From: Sedimenticola sp.
Lineage (GTDB): Bacteria; Pseudomonadota; Gammaproteobacteria; Chromatiales; Chromatiaceae
Length of the DNA: 5,804 nucleotides
Reading direction: 5' to 3'
NCBI GenBank assembly: GCA_027041035.1
Contig: JALULB010000084.1
Span: 1-5,804, forward strand
The first letter of the stretch is position 1, and every line of letters begins with the position of its first letter. A program made the position numbers and the translations under genes. Below are positions 1 to 5,020 of this stretch, piece after piece. The notes beneath the pieces were generated by a model. The model made no database searches and had not been told where the DNA came from. It saw nothing but the letters and a program-made list of their open reading frames with translations.

Positions 1-1
1 C

Positions 2-1888
2 GAGACGACAAAGCTGTATGCGCGCGTGGTGGCCCGGATCGAGCCGGAATGGATCGAGCGTCTGGCCGGCCATCTGGTCAAGCGCCATTACTCCGAGCCG
101 CACTGGCAGGCGCGGCGCGGGCAGGTCGGCGGTTACGAGAAGGTCAGCCTGTTCGGCCTGACCCTGGTCGCGCGACGGCGAATCAACTTCGGGCCGATCG
201 ACCCGGCGCTGGCGCGCGAGATCTTCATCCGTTTCGCGCTGGTGGAAGGTGACTTCAAGACCCGCGCGCCCTTCTTTCGACACAACCAGGAGCTGATCGA
301 GGACATCCGCGCGATGGAGGCCAAGGCGCGCCGCCATGACCTGTTGGTCGACGAAGAGGTCATCTATCAGTGGTATGCGCAGCGCATCCCGGAGGGCATC
401 CATACCAGCGCCGGGTTCGAGAAATGGCTGAAGCAGGCGAGTCGCGAACAGCCGAAACTGTTGCACATGCGCTCCGAGGACCTGCTTCAACAGGACCCCG
501 CGCGGCGCGAGGCCGAGATGCCGGATGCCTTGACCATCAATAATACACCACTCCCGTTGAAGTATCATTTCAGCCCGGGCAGCGAGTCGGATGGCGTGAC
601 CCTGGTGGTGCCGCTGACACTGATCAACCAGGTACCCGATGCGCGCGGCGACTGGCTGGTGCCAGGCCTGCTGGCGGAGCGCATCGAGGCGATGCTGCGC
701 GGCCTGCCGAAATCATTGCGCAAGCGCCTGGTGCCGGTGCCGGATACCGCGCGCCAATGCGCCGCCGCGCTGAGTCCGTCGGAACAGCCGCTGCATCAGG
801 CCGTCGCCGCCTGGCTGAAACAGCGTCTGGGCGTGCATATCCCCGAGGACGCCTGGCGAAGCGAGGACATCCCGGCGCACCTGCGCATGCGTTTCCAACT
901 CGTCGACGAACAGGGCAAGGCCCTCGCCGAGAGTCGCGATCTCGGCAAGCTGAAAGGCGAATGGGCGGAGCGCGCCAGCAGCGAGTTCGGCGGGAAGCCC
1001 AAGGCCCAGGTCGAAACCCACGCTCGCTGGGATTTCGGCGCGTTGCCCGAGACTCAAATGATGCGGCAGGCCGGTATCGAGGTGCGCGGCTACCCGGCGC
1101 TGATCGACCAGGGCGATGGCGTCAGCCTCGGCGTGCTCGACTCCGCCGCGAACGCCGAGGCGGCGATGCGGCGCGGCCTGCGGCGTCTGTTCATGCTCGG
1201 GCTCGGGCGTGACATGCGCTACCTGCGCAAGAACCTGACAGGCCTGCGGCAGATGCGCCTGTGGTATGCCAAGGCGCCCGGAGGAAACGCCTCGTCGCCG
1301 GTCGATCTTCAGGAAGAGCTGCTTACCCTGATCGTCGATCGCGCCTTTATCGATGATAACCCACCGATCCGCGATGCCGAATCCTTCGAGCGGGCCATGC
1401 GCGACGGCAAGCCCCGGTTGATGGGTATCGCGAACGAGAGCGCCGAGCGGATCGGCGACATACTCGAGCAGGCGCATCGGATACGCCGCTCACTGACCGG
1501 CAAGACCCAGCTGAACTGGCTGGATTCGGTCAAGGACATGCGCGCCCAGTTGGATGGTCTGGTGTATCATGGCTTCATCGAGGAGACCCCATGGGAACGC
1601 CTCGAGGAACTGCCGCGTTACCTAAAGGCCCTGGCCATCCGGCTCGACAAGCTCGGCCACGCGGCGGCGCGCGACCAGCAGCGCCTGCGCGAACTGACTC
1701 CGTTTCAGCAGCGCTGGTCGGAACGCTACCAGCGCATGCTGAAGAGTGGTCAGCACGATCCACGCCTGGAAGAGATCCGCTGGCTGATCGAGGAACTGCG
1801 GATCTCCCTGTTTGCGCAAGAGGTCAAGACCCGCGTGCCGGTCTCGCTGAAGCGCCTGGAGAAACGCTGGGAATCACTCGGATTGTGA
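2..1888 (+). CDS. hrpA: ATP-dependent RNA helicase HrpA, C-terminal part (5' truncated by window)
   Basis: HrpA is a cytoplasmic DEAH-box RNA helicase; in E. coli it is about 1300 residues long and acts in mRNA processing and rescue of stalled ribosomes. Only the last 628 codons are here. The frame is open from base 2 (reading ETKLYARVVARIEPEWIE), so the GTG at 26 is not the real start and the helicase motifs lie outside the window. Roughly the first 85 residues match the end of the OB-fold region after the helicase core (VSLFGLTLVARRRINFGPID). The rest is the long C-terminal DUF3418 region typical of HrpA, beginning near ALVEGDFKTRAPFFRHN. The tail (IEELRISLFAQEVKTRVPVSLKRLEKRWESL) matches the usual HrpA ending, so the 3' end is intact at TGA 1886-1888. 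Codon use is strongly GC-biased, like the genes at the right of the window and unlike the toxin-antitoxin pair just downstream. HrpA identity is confident; what lies upstream cannot be seen. Confidence 0.95.
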   Translation, partial: ETTKLYARVVARIEPEWIERLAGHLVKRHYSEPHWQARRGQVGGYEKVSLFGLTLVARRRINFGPIDPALAREIFIRFALVEGDFKTRAPFFRHNQELIEDIRAMEAKARRHDLLVDEEVIYQWYAQRIPEGIHTSAGFEKWLKQASREQPKLLHMRSEDLLQQDPARREAEMPDALTINNTPLPLKYHFSPGSESDGVTLVVPLTLINQVPDARGDWLVPGLLAERIEAMLRGLPKSLRKRLVPVPDTARQCAAALSPSEQPLHQAVAAWLKQRLGVHIPEDAWRSEDIPAHLRMRFQLVDEQGKALAESRDLGKLKGEWAERASSEFGGKPKAQVETHARWDFGALPETQMMRQAGIEVRGYPALIDQGDGVSLGVLDSAANAEAAMRRGLRRLFMLGLGRDMRYLRKNLTGLRQMRLWYAKAPGGNASSPVDLQEELLTLIVDRAFIDDNPPIRDAESFERAMRDGKPRLMGIANESAERIGDILEQAHRIRRSLTGKTQLNWLDSVKDMRAQLDGLVYHGFIEETPWERLEELPRYLKALAIRLDKLGHAAARDQQRLRELTPFQQRWSERYQRMLKSGQHDPRLEEIRWLIEELRISLFAQEVKTRVPVSLKRLEKRWESLGL

Positions 1889-1935
1889 GCATGATGCGGA
1901 TTCGAGGGGCTTGAGGCACCGCCGGCTTCTCATTG

Positions 1936-1962
1936 CGTGGGCCGCCATGAGCGCGACCCACG
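1936..1962. repeat. Short inverted repeat downstream of hrpA
   Basis: CGTGGG at 1936-1941 and CCCACG at 1957-1962 form a perfect 6-bp stem around a 15-nt GC-rich loop, 47 nt after the hrpA stop. No T-run follows, so it is not a classical intrinsic terminator. It could be a REP-like chromosomal palindrome, a weak hrpA 3'-end structure or part of the control region of the toxin-antitoxin pair. The stem is short and a chance occurrence in GC-rich DNA is possible. Confidence 0.3.
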
Positions 1963-1974
1963 GGCACAAAACCT

Positions 1975-2004
1975 TCCTGCCTCGCGGCGGGATGATGACT
2001 TTTT
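1975..2004 (+). terminator. Terminator-like hairpin before the antitoxin gene
   Basis: TCCTGCC (1975-1981) pairs with GGCGGGA (1986-1992) as a 7-bp stem with one G-T wobble and a TCGC tetraloop. Five T's follow at 2000-2004 after a 7-nt gap. The gap makes it a poor textbook terminator. It may stop hrpA read-through or act on the toxin-antitoxin leader, since the ribosome binding site begins only 2 nt after the T-run. Tentative. Confidence 0.3.
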
Positions 2005-2006
2005 CC

Positions 2007-2011
2007 GGAGG
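2007..2011 (+). promoter_or_regulatory. Shine-Dalgarno site of the antitoxin gene
   Basis: GGAGG lies 2 nt before the ATG at 2014 and 5 nt before the in-frame ATG at 2017. The spacing favours 2017 as the used start, giving a protein one residue shorter (MKASIVDL...). Confidence 0.7.
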
Positions 2012-2013
2012 TA

Positions 2014-2253
2014 ATGATGAAAGCGTCCATTGTCGATCTGCGATACAAAAGCAAGGAAATACTGGAGGCACTTGAGCAAAACGAGACGGTGACCATTCTC
2101 GATGATGGAAACGTGAAAGGCGTCATTACCCCCCCGGGCCAGGCATCGTGTCGAAAGATTGAGGATCACCCCTTCTTTGGAATGAACGCGCAATCTGATG
2201 AAACCGTGCGGGAGGAGTTGAGCAGGCTGAGAAATCTCCGCCATGATCTTTGA
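2014..2253 (+). CDS. vapB: Phd/YefM-type antitoxin of a VapBC-like pair
   Basis: This is a 79-residue protein (78 if translation starts at the better-spaced ATG at 2017). Residues 1-45 (MKASIVDLRYKSKEILEAL then ETVTILDDGNVKGVITP) have the Phd/YefM layout: a strand, a helix with spaced Leu/Ile, then two strands around a 'DDGNVKGVI' turn. In this family that domain dimerises and binds the operator of its own operon. The C-terminal part carries DHPFFGM (51-57) and a helix VREELSRLRNLRHDL, a pattern common in antitoxins paired with PIN toxins; this tail normally wraps the toxin and blocks its active site. The gene overlaps the toxin gene by 11 nt, the usual antitoxin-first order, which implies translational coupling. 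Expected regulation is autorepression by the complex, but I could not pin down an operator. The gene is more AT-rich than hrpA, suggesting acquisition. Calling it VapB follows the partner toxin; its fold is Phd/YefM. Confidence 0.85.
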   Translation: MMKASIVDLRYKSKEILEALEQNETVTILDDGNVKGVITPPGQASCRKIEDHPFFGMNAQSDETVREELSRLRNLRHDL

Positions 2254-2620
2254 TACCGACATTTTTATCTGGGTGCAAAGAGGAAACAAAAATGCGGCTC
2301 GTATCATCGAAGCAGATACACAACGTTACCTCTCCATCCAGAGTTACATGGAGCTGCTGCAAGGAGCCAGAAACAGGCAGCAGCATCGGTATGTAAAAGA
2401 TTTCATCAGGGAGTTTGGGTTCTCGGTATTGCCTTTCAGCGAAAACATCGGGCACCGCGCGTTAATCTATGTGGAAGAATATGCTCTTTCCGCTCACATG
2501 CGGGCAGGGGATGCGATCATTGCGGCCACGGCAGTCGAAAACAACATGGTTCTGGCATCCAGCAATGTGAAACATTTTAAAGTGGTCAATGAATTACAGC
2601 TCGAACCTTTCCTGCCATAG
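2243..2620 (+). CDS. vapC: PIN-domain toxin, VapC family (predicted ribonuclease)
   Basis: This is a 125-residue single PIN domain, the normal length for VapC toxins, which are Mg2+-dependent endoribonucleases that cut tRNA or rRNA and arrest growth when the antitoxin is lost. Motif I is at the N-terminus (MIFDTDIFIW: D4, D6). The second acidic residue is E37 in SYMELLQG, and the third is D90 in AGDAIIAATA. The closing motif ASSNVKHF has N108, with His111 where some relatives carry an Asp. The three main metal ligands are present, so the toxin looks active. The ATG at 2243 lies inside the antitoxin gene with no Shine-Dalgarno sequence of its own, so translation probably depends on coupling. 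A second TAG follows the stop directly. Codon use is more AT-rich than the flanking housekeeping genes. Which RNA it cuts cannot be told from sequence. Confidence 0.9.
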   Translation: MIFDTDIFIWVQRGNKNAARIIEADTQRYLSIQSYMELLQGARNRQQHRYVKDFIREFGFSVLPFSENIGHRALIYVEEYALSAHMRAGDAIIAATAVENNMVLASSNVKHFKVVNELQLEPFLP

Positions 2621-2634
2621 TAGATCTTTTCGTG

Positions 2635-2642
2635 TGTATTTC
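2635..2642. repeat. Target-site duplication, left copy (TGTATTTC)
   Basis: These 8 bases directly abut the left end of the 200-bp element and recur exactly at 2843-2850. An 8-bp duplication is characteristic of IS66-family insertion. Confidence 0.9.
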
Positions 2643-2655
2643 GTAACTACTCAGC
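2643..2655 (+). repeat. Left terminal inverted repeat of the MITE
   Basis: GTAACTACTCAGC is the exact reverse complement of 2830-2842. A diverged direct copy of its first 12 bases starts 31 bp further in, at 2674 (GTAACTGCTCAG). Confidence 0.9.
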
Positions 2656-2673
2656 GAGTCGTTTAAAACATGA

Positions 2674-2702
2674 GTAACTGCTCAGATCGCCGCTGAAATG
2701 CG
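2674..2702 (+). repeat. Internal left inverted repeat of the MITE (29 bp)
   Basis: Bases 2674-2702 match the reverse complement of 2814-2842 at 25 of 29 positions without gaps. The last 13 (CCGCTGAAATGCG, 2690-2702) match perfectly. This looks like the full-length IS end sequence, whereas the outer left end shares only 13 bp. Confidence 0.85.
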
Positions 2703-2727
2703 TCAGATCAAGGCAAAAAATGTGATC

Positions 2728-2788
2728 GTTACAGGGATGTAACTTATTAGGGCAATGCAGGAGCAATTGCCGGGTTTACAAGTGTAAA
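2728..2788. repeat. Three small hairpins in the MITE core
   Basis: Three perfect 6-bp stems lie in 61 bp: GTTACA/TGTAAC with a GGGA loop (2728-2743), GGCAAT/ATTGCC with a 9-nt loop (2751-2771), and TTTACA/TGTAAA with a 2-nt loop (2775-2788). The first and third share the core TTACA/TGTAA. They may be transposase or host-protein binding sites or simply folded RNA; no T-run follows any of them, so they are not clear terminators. Confidence 0.55.
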
Positions 2789-2813
2789 TGACCATTTTTG
2801 AACGCAGAGCTGG

Positions 2814-2842
2814 CGCATTTCAGCGGTTAGCTGAGTAGTTAC
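2814..2842 (-). repeat. Right terminal inverted repeat of the MITE
   Basis: The outer 13 bases (2830-2842) pair perfectly with the left terminus 2643-2655. The whole 29 bases pair with the internal left copy 2674-2702 at 25 of 29 positions. It ends in TTAC directly before the right target duplication. Confidence 0.9.
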
Positions 2843-2850
2843 TGTATTTC
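2843..2850. repeat. Target-site duplication, right copy (TGTATTTC)
   Basis: Identical to 2635-2642. Removing the element and one copy restores a continuous pre-insertion sequence (..TTTTCGTG TGTATTTC TCTCCATT..). Confidence 0.9.
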
Positions 2851-2883
2851 TCTCCATTCGGATCATCTGCTGGAAAACCAGAA

Positions 2884-2904
2884 TGACACGCCCATCATGT
2901 GTCA
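2884..2904. repeat. Inverted repeat upstream of the HPP gene
   Basis: TGACAC (2884-2889) and GTGTCA (2899-2904) form a 6-bp dyad around 9 nt, 70 bp before the HPP start codon. It could be a regulator-binding site or a 3'-end hairpin of the toxin-antitoxin transcript; no T-run follows on the + strand. The remainder of 2851-2974 shows no gene and no convincing promoter to me. Confidence 0.3.
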
Positions 2905-2963
2905 CAAAAACACTTGAGCGTTTCTGTTACATCGAAGAACGCAAATGACCCGACTAACCAACC

Positions 2964-2968
2964 AAGGA
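2964..2968 (+). promoter_or_regulatory. Shine-Dalgarno site of the HPP gene
   Basis: AAGGA lies 6 nt before the ATG at 2975, which supports that start. Confidence 0.65.
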
Positions 2969-2974
2969 TAAAGC

Positions 2975-3898
2975 ATGCCCAATCGCAATGAATTCCATCC
3001 CGTTCGCCAGTGGTTCGGGATCGTCGCCGACCCGAGCCACTGGACGGAGAAGGTCATCTCGGGTATGGGTGGATTCCTGGGTATCTTCGCGATTCTGGTG
3101 GTGGCCCGGGACACGGTCGATCCCGCCGATGTACCGCTGATCGTCGCCTCGATGGGGGCCTCCGCCGTGCTGCTGTTCGCGGCGCCGCATGTGCCTTTCT
3201 CGCAGCCCTGGAACGTGCTGGCCGGGCATGGCTTTTCCGCCATGCTGGGTGTTGCCGCGGCGCTGTGGATTCCGAATTCGATGGTGGCGGCGTCGGTCGC
3301 GGTCGGCGGCGCCATCGCGCTGATGTATTTCCTGCGCTGCCTGCATCCGCCGGGTGGGGCCAGCGCGTTGATGGCGGTGATCGGTGGCGCGAAGATCCAT
3401 GCGCTGGGCTTCGGCTATGTGCTGTTTCCGGTGATGGTCAACGCGCTGGTGATTCTGGCCGTGGCGGTGGCCTTCAACTACCCTTTTCCCTGGCGTCGTT
3501 ACCCCGGCGCCTGGGCAACCAGCCCCGAGTTGCCGCCGACGGCGGTGCCCACCGCGTTGGCCGAAAGCGACCTGGACTACGCGCTGGAACGCGCCGGCGG
3601 TTATCACGATATCAGCGAAGAGGATCTCGAACTGCTGTTTCGTCTGGCGCAGGAACACGCGGAGACACATCATTTGCAGGTCGGGCAGATCCGCGAAGGG
3701 ACGTGCTATTCCAACGGCGCGCTCGGTGCTGCCTGGGCGATACGTTGCGTGAAAGCCGTTGCCGGCGATCGCGTCAGCTACGCCACCGAGGCGGGCGAGG
3801 GCGCGCCCGACAGCGGTGAGATGGCGTTGGACGCCTTCGCGCGCTGGGCGCGCTTTCCGGTACGCCTGGTGGATGATCGCTGGGAGCGACAGGCGTGA
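2975..3898 (+). CDS. HPP-family integral membrane protein with unrecognised C-terminal domain
   Basis: This 307-residue protein has an N-terminal HPP domain (about 10-175). The family-defining motif is CLHPPGGASAL, with HPPGGA at 124-129. Hydrophobic segments lie near 29-45, 54-70, 86-99, 101-119 and 146-167, so it is an inner-membrane protein with four or five spans. HPP proteins are poorly characterised; chloroplast and cyanobacterial members have been linked to nitrite transport, but I would not transfer that substrate here. Many bacterial HPP proteins carry CBS domains after the membrane part. This one instead has about 120 soluble residues (185-307) with CYSNGALGAAWAIRCV (244-259) and a Trp-rich end (FARWARFPVRLVDDRW) that do not look like CBS to me. 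The gene follows the MITE, and the next gene starts 61 nt after its stop, so shared transcription with the downstream genes is possible but not evident. GC-biased codon use marks it as part of the core genome. Confidence 0.85.
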   Translation: MPNRNEFHPVRQWFGIVADPSHWTEKVISGMGGFLGIFAILVVARDTVDPADVPLIVASMGASAVLLFAAPHVPFSQPWNVLAGHGFSAMLGVAAALWIPNSMVAASVAVGGAIALMYFLRCLHPPGGASALMAVIGGAKIHALGFGYVLFPVMVNALVILAVAVAFNYPFPWRRYPGAWATSPELPPTAVPTALAESDLDYALERAGGYHDISEEDLELLFRLAQEHAETHHLQVGQIREGTCYSNGALGAAWAIRCVKAVAGDRVSYATEAGEGAPDSGEMALDAFARWARFPVRLVDDRWERQA

Positions 3899-3959
3899 TG
3901 CGTCGGCGCGCCATTTCTGGCAGGATACGTGGATGCAAAATCCTGTGAGGTGTGGAGAT

Positions 3960-4349
3960 ATGATTCGGGTTTCGACATCGCGACGCATCGCGTCGATGCT
4001 GTTCGTCATGCTGCTGTTTCTCGCGGTGGCCGGGGTGGCCGGGGAAGCCGCCGAGGAAGGCATGGCGGCCTACTATTCCAATGTGTTTCAAGGGCGCAAA
4101 ACCGCCAGCGGCGCGCGTTATGACAAGAACCGCCTGACCGCCGCGCACAATCGTCTGCCTTTCGGCACCCGGGTCAGGGTGACGAACCTGAAGAACGGCG
4201 AATCGGTGGTCGTCACGATCAACGATCGCGGCCCGCATGGCGGTCGGCGCATCATCGACCTGTCGCGCGCCGCGGCAGAGAGGATCGGCCTGATCCACGA
4301 CGGTATCGGGCGGGTGCGGCTGGATATCGTCGAAGCAGTCGCGAAATAG
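3960..4349 (+). CDS. Secreted RlpA-like double-psi beta-barrel protein
   Basis: This is a 129-residue exported protein. Residues 1-30 form a signal peptide: basic MIRVSTSRR, hydrophobic core ASMLFVMLLFLAVAGVAG, then a likely cleavage near GEA/AEE. The rest is one RlpA-like double-psi beta-barrel: AAYYSNVFQGRKTASGARYD, LTAAHNRLPFGTRVRVTNL, VVVTINDRGPHGGRRIIDLS. H63 and D89 correspond to the His and Asp required in Pseudomonas RlpA, a lytic transglycosylase that cuts peptidoglycan glycan strands lacking stem peptides. Unlike canonical RlpA, there is no lipobox Cys (no Cys at all) and no SPOR domain, so it is probably a free periplasmic or secreted enzyme without septal targeting. I chose ATG 3960 over the in-frame 3759 because the earlier start would overlap the HPP gene by 140 bases and bury the signal peptide. 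GTGAGG (3945-3950) and GGAG (3954-3957) precede 3960. The HAD gene starts 5 nt after the stop. Confidence 0.88.
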   Translation: MIRVSTSRRIASMLFVMLLFLAVAGVAGEAAEEGMAAYYSNVFQGRKTASGARYDKNRLTAAHNRLPFGTRVRVTNLKNGESVVVTINDRGPHGGRRIIDLSRAAAERIGLIHDGIGRVRLDIVEAVAK

Positions 4350-4354
4350 CGCCG

Positions 4355-5020
4355 ATGAAGCATCCGGCATTGCTGGTTTTCGACTGGGACGGCACACTGA
4401 TGGACTCCGAGGCGCAGATCGTCGCCTGCATGTGCCGGGCGGCCGATGACATGGGCTGGGCGCCGCTCGACAGGGAGGCCGTTCGCGAGATCATCGGTCT
4501 GGGCCTGGTCGAGGCGGTCGCCGCGCTGTACCCGGAACATGCCCCGGCGGAACACCGTGCGATGGCGGAGCGCTACCGCTACCATTTCCTTGCCGACGAC
4601 GCGGAGCGTTCCAGCCTGTTCGCGGGTGCCCGCGAGGTGCTGACGCATTGCGCCGGGGAAGGCTATCTGCTGGCGGTCGCGACCGGCAAGGGTCGGCGCG
4701 GCCTGGACAAGGTGCTGGATGTCACCGGTCTGCGAGCGTTGTTCCACGCCACGCGTTGCGCCGACGAGACCCACTCCAAGCCGCACCCCAGGATGCTCCA
4801 CGAGATCATGGACGAACTCGGCGTGATGCCGGCGGACACCCTGGTCATCGGCGATACCGAATTCGACATGCAGATGGCGCGAAACGCCCGCGCGACACCG
4901 TTGCCGGTCAGCTACGGCGCGCATGATATCGAACGCCTGAAGCCCTATTCGCCCGATTGGCACCTCGACAGCATCGGCGAACTCACTCCACTCTTACAAG
5001 CAGCACGAGAACGACTATGA
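4355..5020 (+). CDS. HAD-IA family phosphatase (phosphoglycolate phosphatase-like)
   Basis: This is a 221-residue cytoplasmic haloacid dehalogenase-type hydrolase. Motif I is FDWDGTLMDS, with nucleophile D10 and acid/base D12. A helical cap (about 18-85) makes it a cap-type C1 enzyme. Motif II is AVATGK (T110), motif III is SKPHP (K142), and motif IV is GDTEFDM (D167, D171, Mg2+ ligands). All catalytic residues are present and length is typical. The closest general description is phosphoglycolate phosphatase or a related sugar-phosphate or nucleotide phosphatase; the substrate cannot be set from motifs. Pairing with an S49 peptidase gene directly downstream is a known gammaproteobacterial arrangement (in Pseudomonas the pair follows rluC). 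The ATG at 4355 has no clear Shine-Dalgarno sequence and lies 5 nt after the previous stop, which suggests coupling. The TGA overlaps the sppA start as ATGA. Confidence 0.9.
   Translation: MKHPALLVFDWDGTLMDSEAQIVACMCRAADDMGWAPLDREAVREIIGLGLVEAVAALYPEHAPAEHRAMAERYRYHFLADDAERSSLFAGAREVLTHCAGEGYLLAVATGKGRRGLDKVLDVTGLRALFHATRCADETHSKPHPRMLHEIMDELGVMPADTLVIGDTEFDMQMARNARATPLPVSYGAHDIERLKPYSPDWHLDSIGELTPLLQAARERL

Larger units (their letters stand above)
2643..2842. mobile_element. 200-bp non-autonomous IS66-like MITE
   Basis: This element is exactly 200 bp, bounded by perfect 13-bp terminal inverted repeats (GTAACTACTCAGC at 2643-2655, complement at 2830-2842) and flanked by identical 8-bp direct repeats TGTATTTC. 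IS66-family elements are known for termini beginning GTAA and 8-bp target duplications, so I infer an IS66-derived miniature element moved in trans by a full-length relative. It has no coding capacity: no open frame of protein-like sequence lies inside. A second, longer inverted-repeat layer (2674-2702 against 2814-2842, 25 of 29 matching) lies within it, and the centre holds three small hairpins. It sits 22 bp after the toxin stop codon and 132 bp before the HPP gene, so it interrupts no gene. It is clearly more AT-rich than the core genes. The family assignment rests on ends and duplication length only. Confidence 0.85.

Noticed and set aside
757..1212. 151-residue + strand frame inside hrpA
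   Set aside because: Shifted shadow frame, Arg/Gly/Ala-rich translation typical of out-of-frame GC-rich DNA.
713..1477. 254-residue open frame on the - strand inside hrpA
   Set aside because: Fully antisense to a confident HrpA coding region; long reverse frames are expected in GC-rich genes, and the product has no recognisable family pattern.
2014..2016. First ATG of the antitoxin as the translation start
   Set aside because: Not excluded, but GGAGG is only 2 nt away; the next codon, ATG at 2017, has a normal 5-nt spacing. The feature keeps the longer form for completeness.
1930..2307. 125-residue - strand frame across the antitoxin gene
   Set aside because: Antisense to the toxin-antitoxin pair, spans the hairpin region, no family resemblance.
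2674..2842. Alternative element boundary using the inner 29-bp inverted repeats
   Set aside because: The flanking 8-mers (AAACATGA and TGTATTTC) do not match, whereas the outer ends at 2643 and 2842 have a perfect 8-bp duplication.
3759..3959. Upstream extension of the RlpA-like gene to an ATG at 3759
   Set aside because: It would overlap the HPP gene by 140 bases with Arg/Ala-rich out-of-frame sequence and place the signal peptide internally; ATG 3960 has ribosome-binding sequences and begins the signal peptide.
2954..4063. 369-residue - strand frame opposite the HPP and RlpA-like genes
   Set aside because: His/Arg/Gln-rich low-complexity translation with no domains; the opposite strand encodes clear families.
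4118..4963. 281-residue - strand frame opposite the RlpA-like and HAD genes
   Set aside because: Shadow of two confident + strand genes; composition without domain signal.
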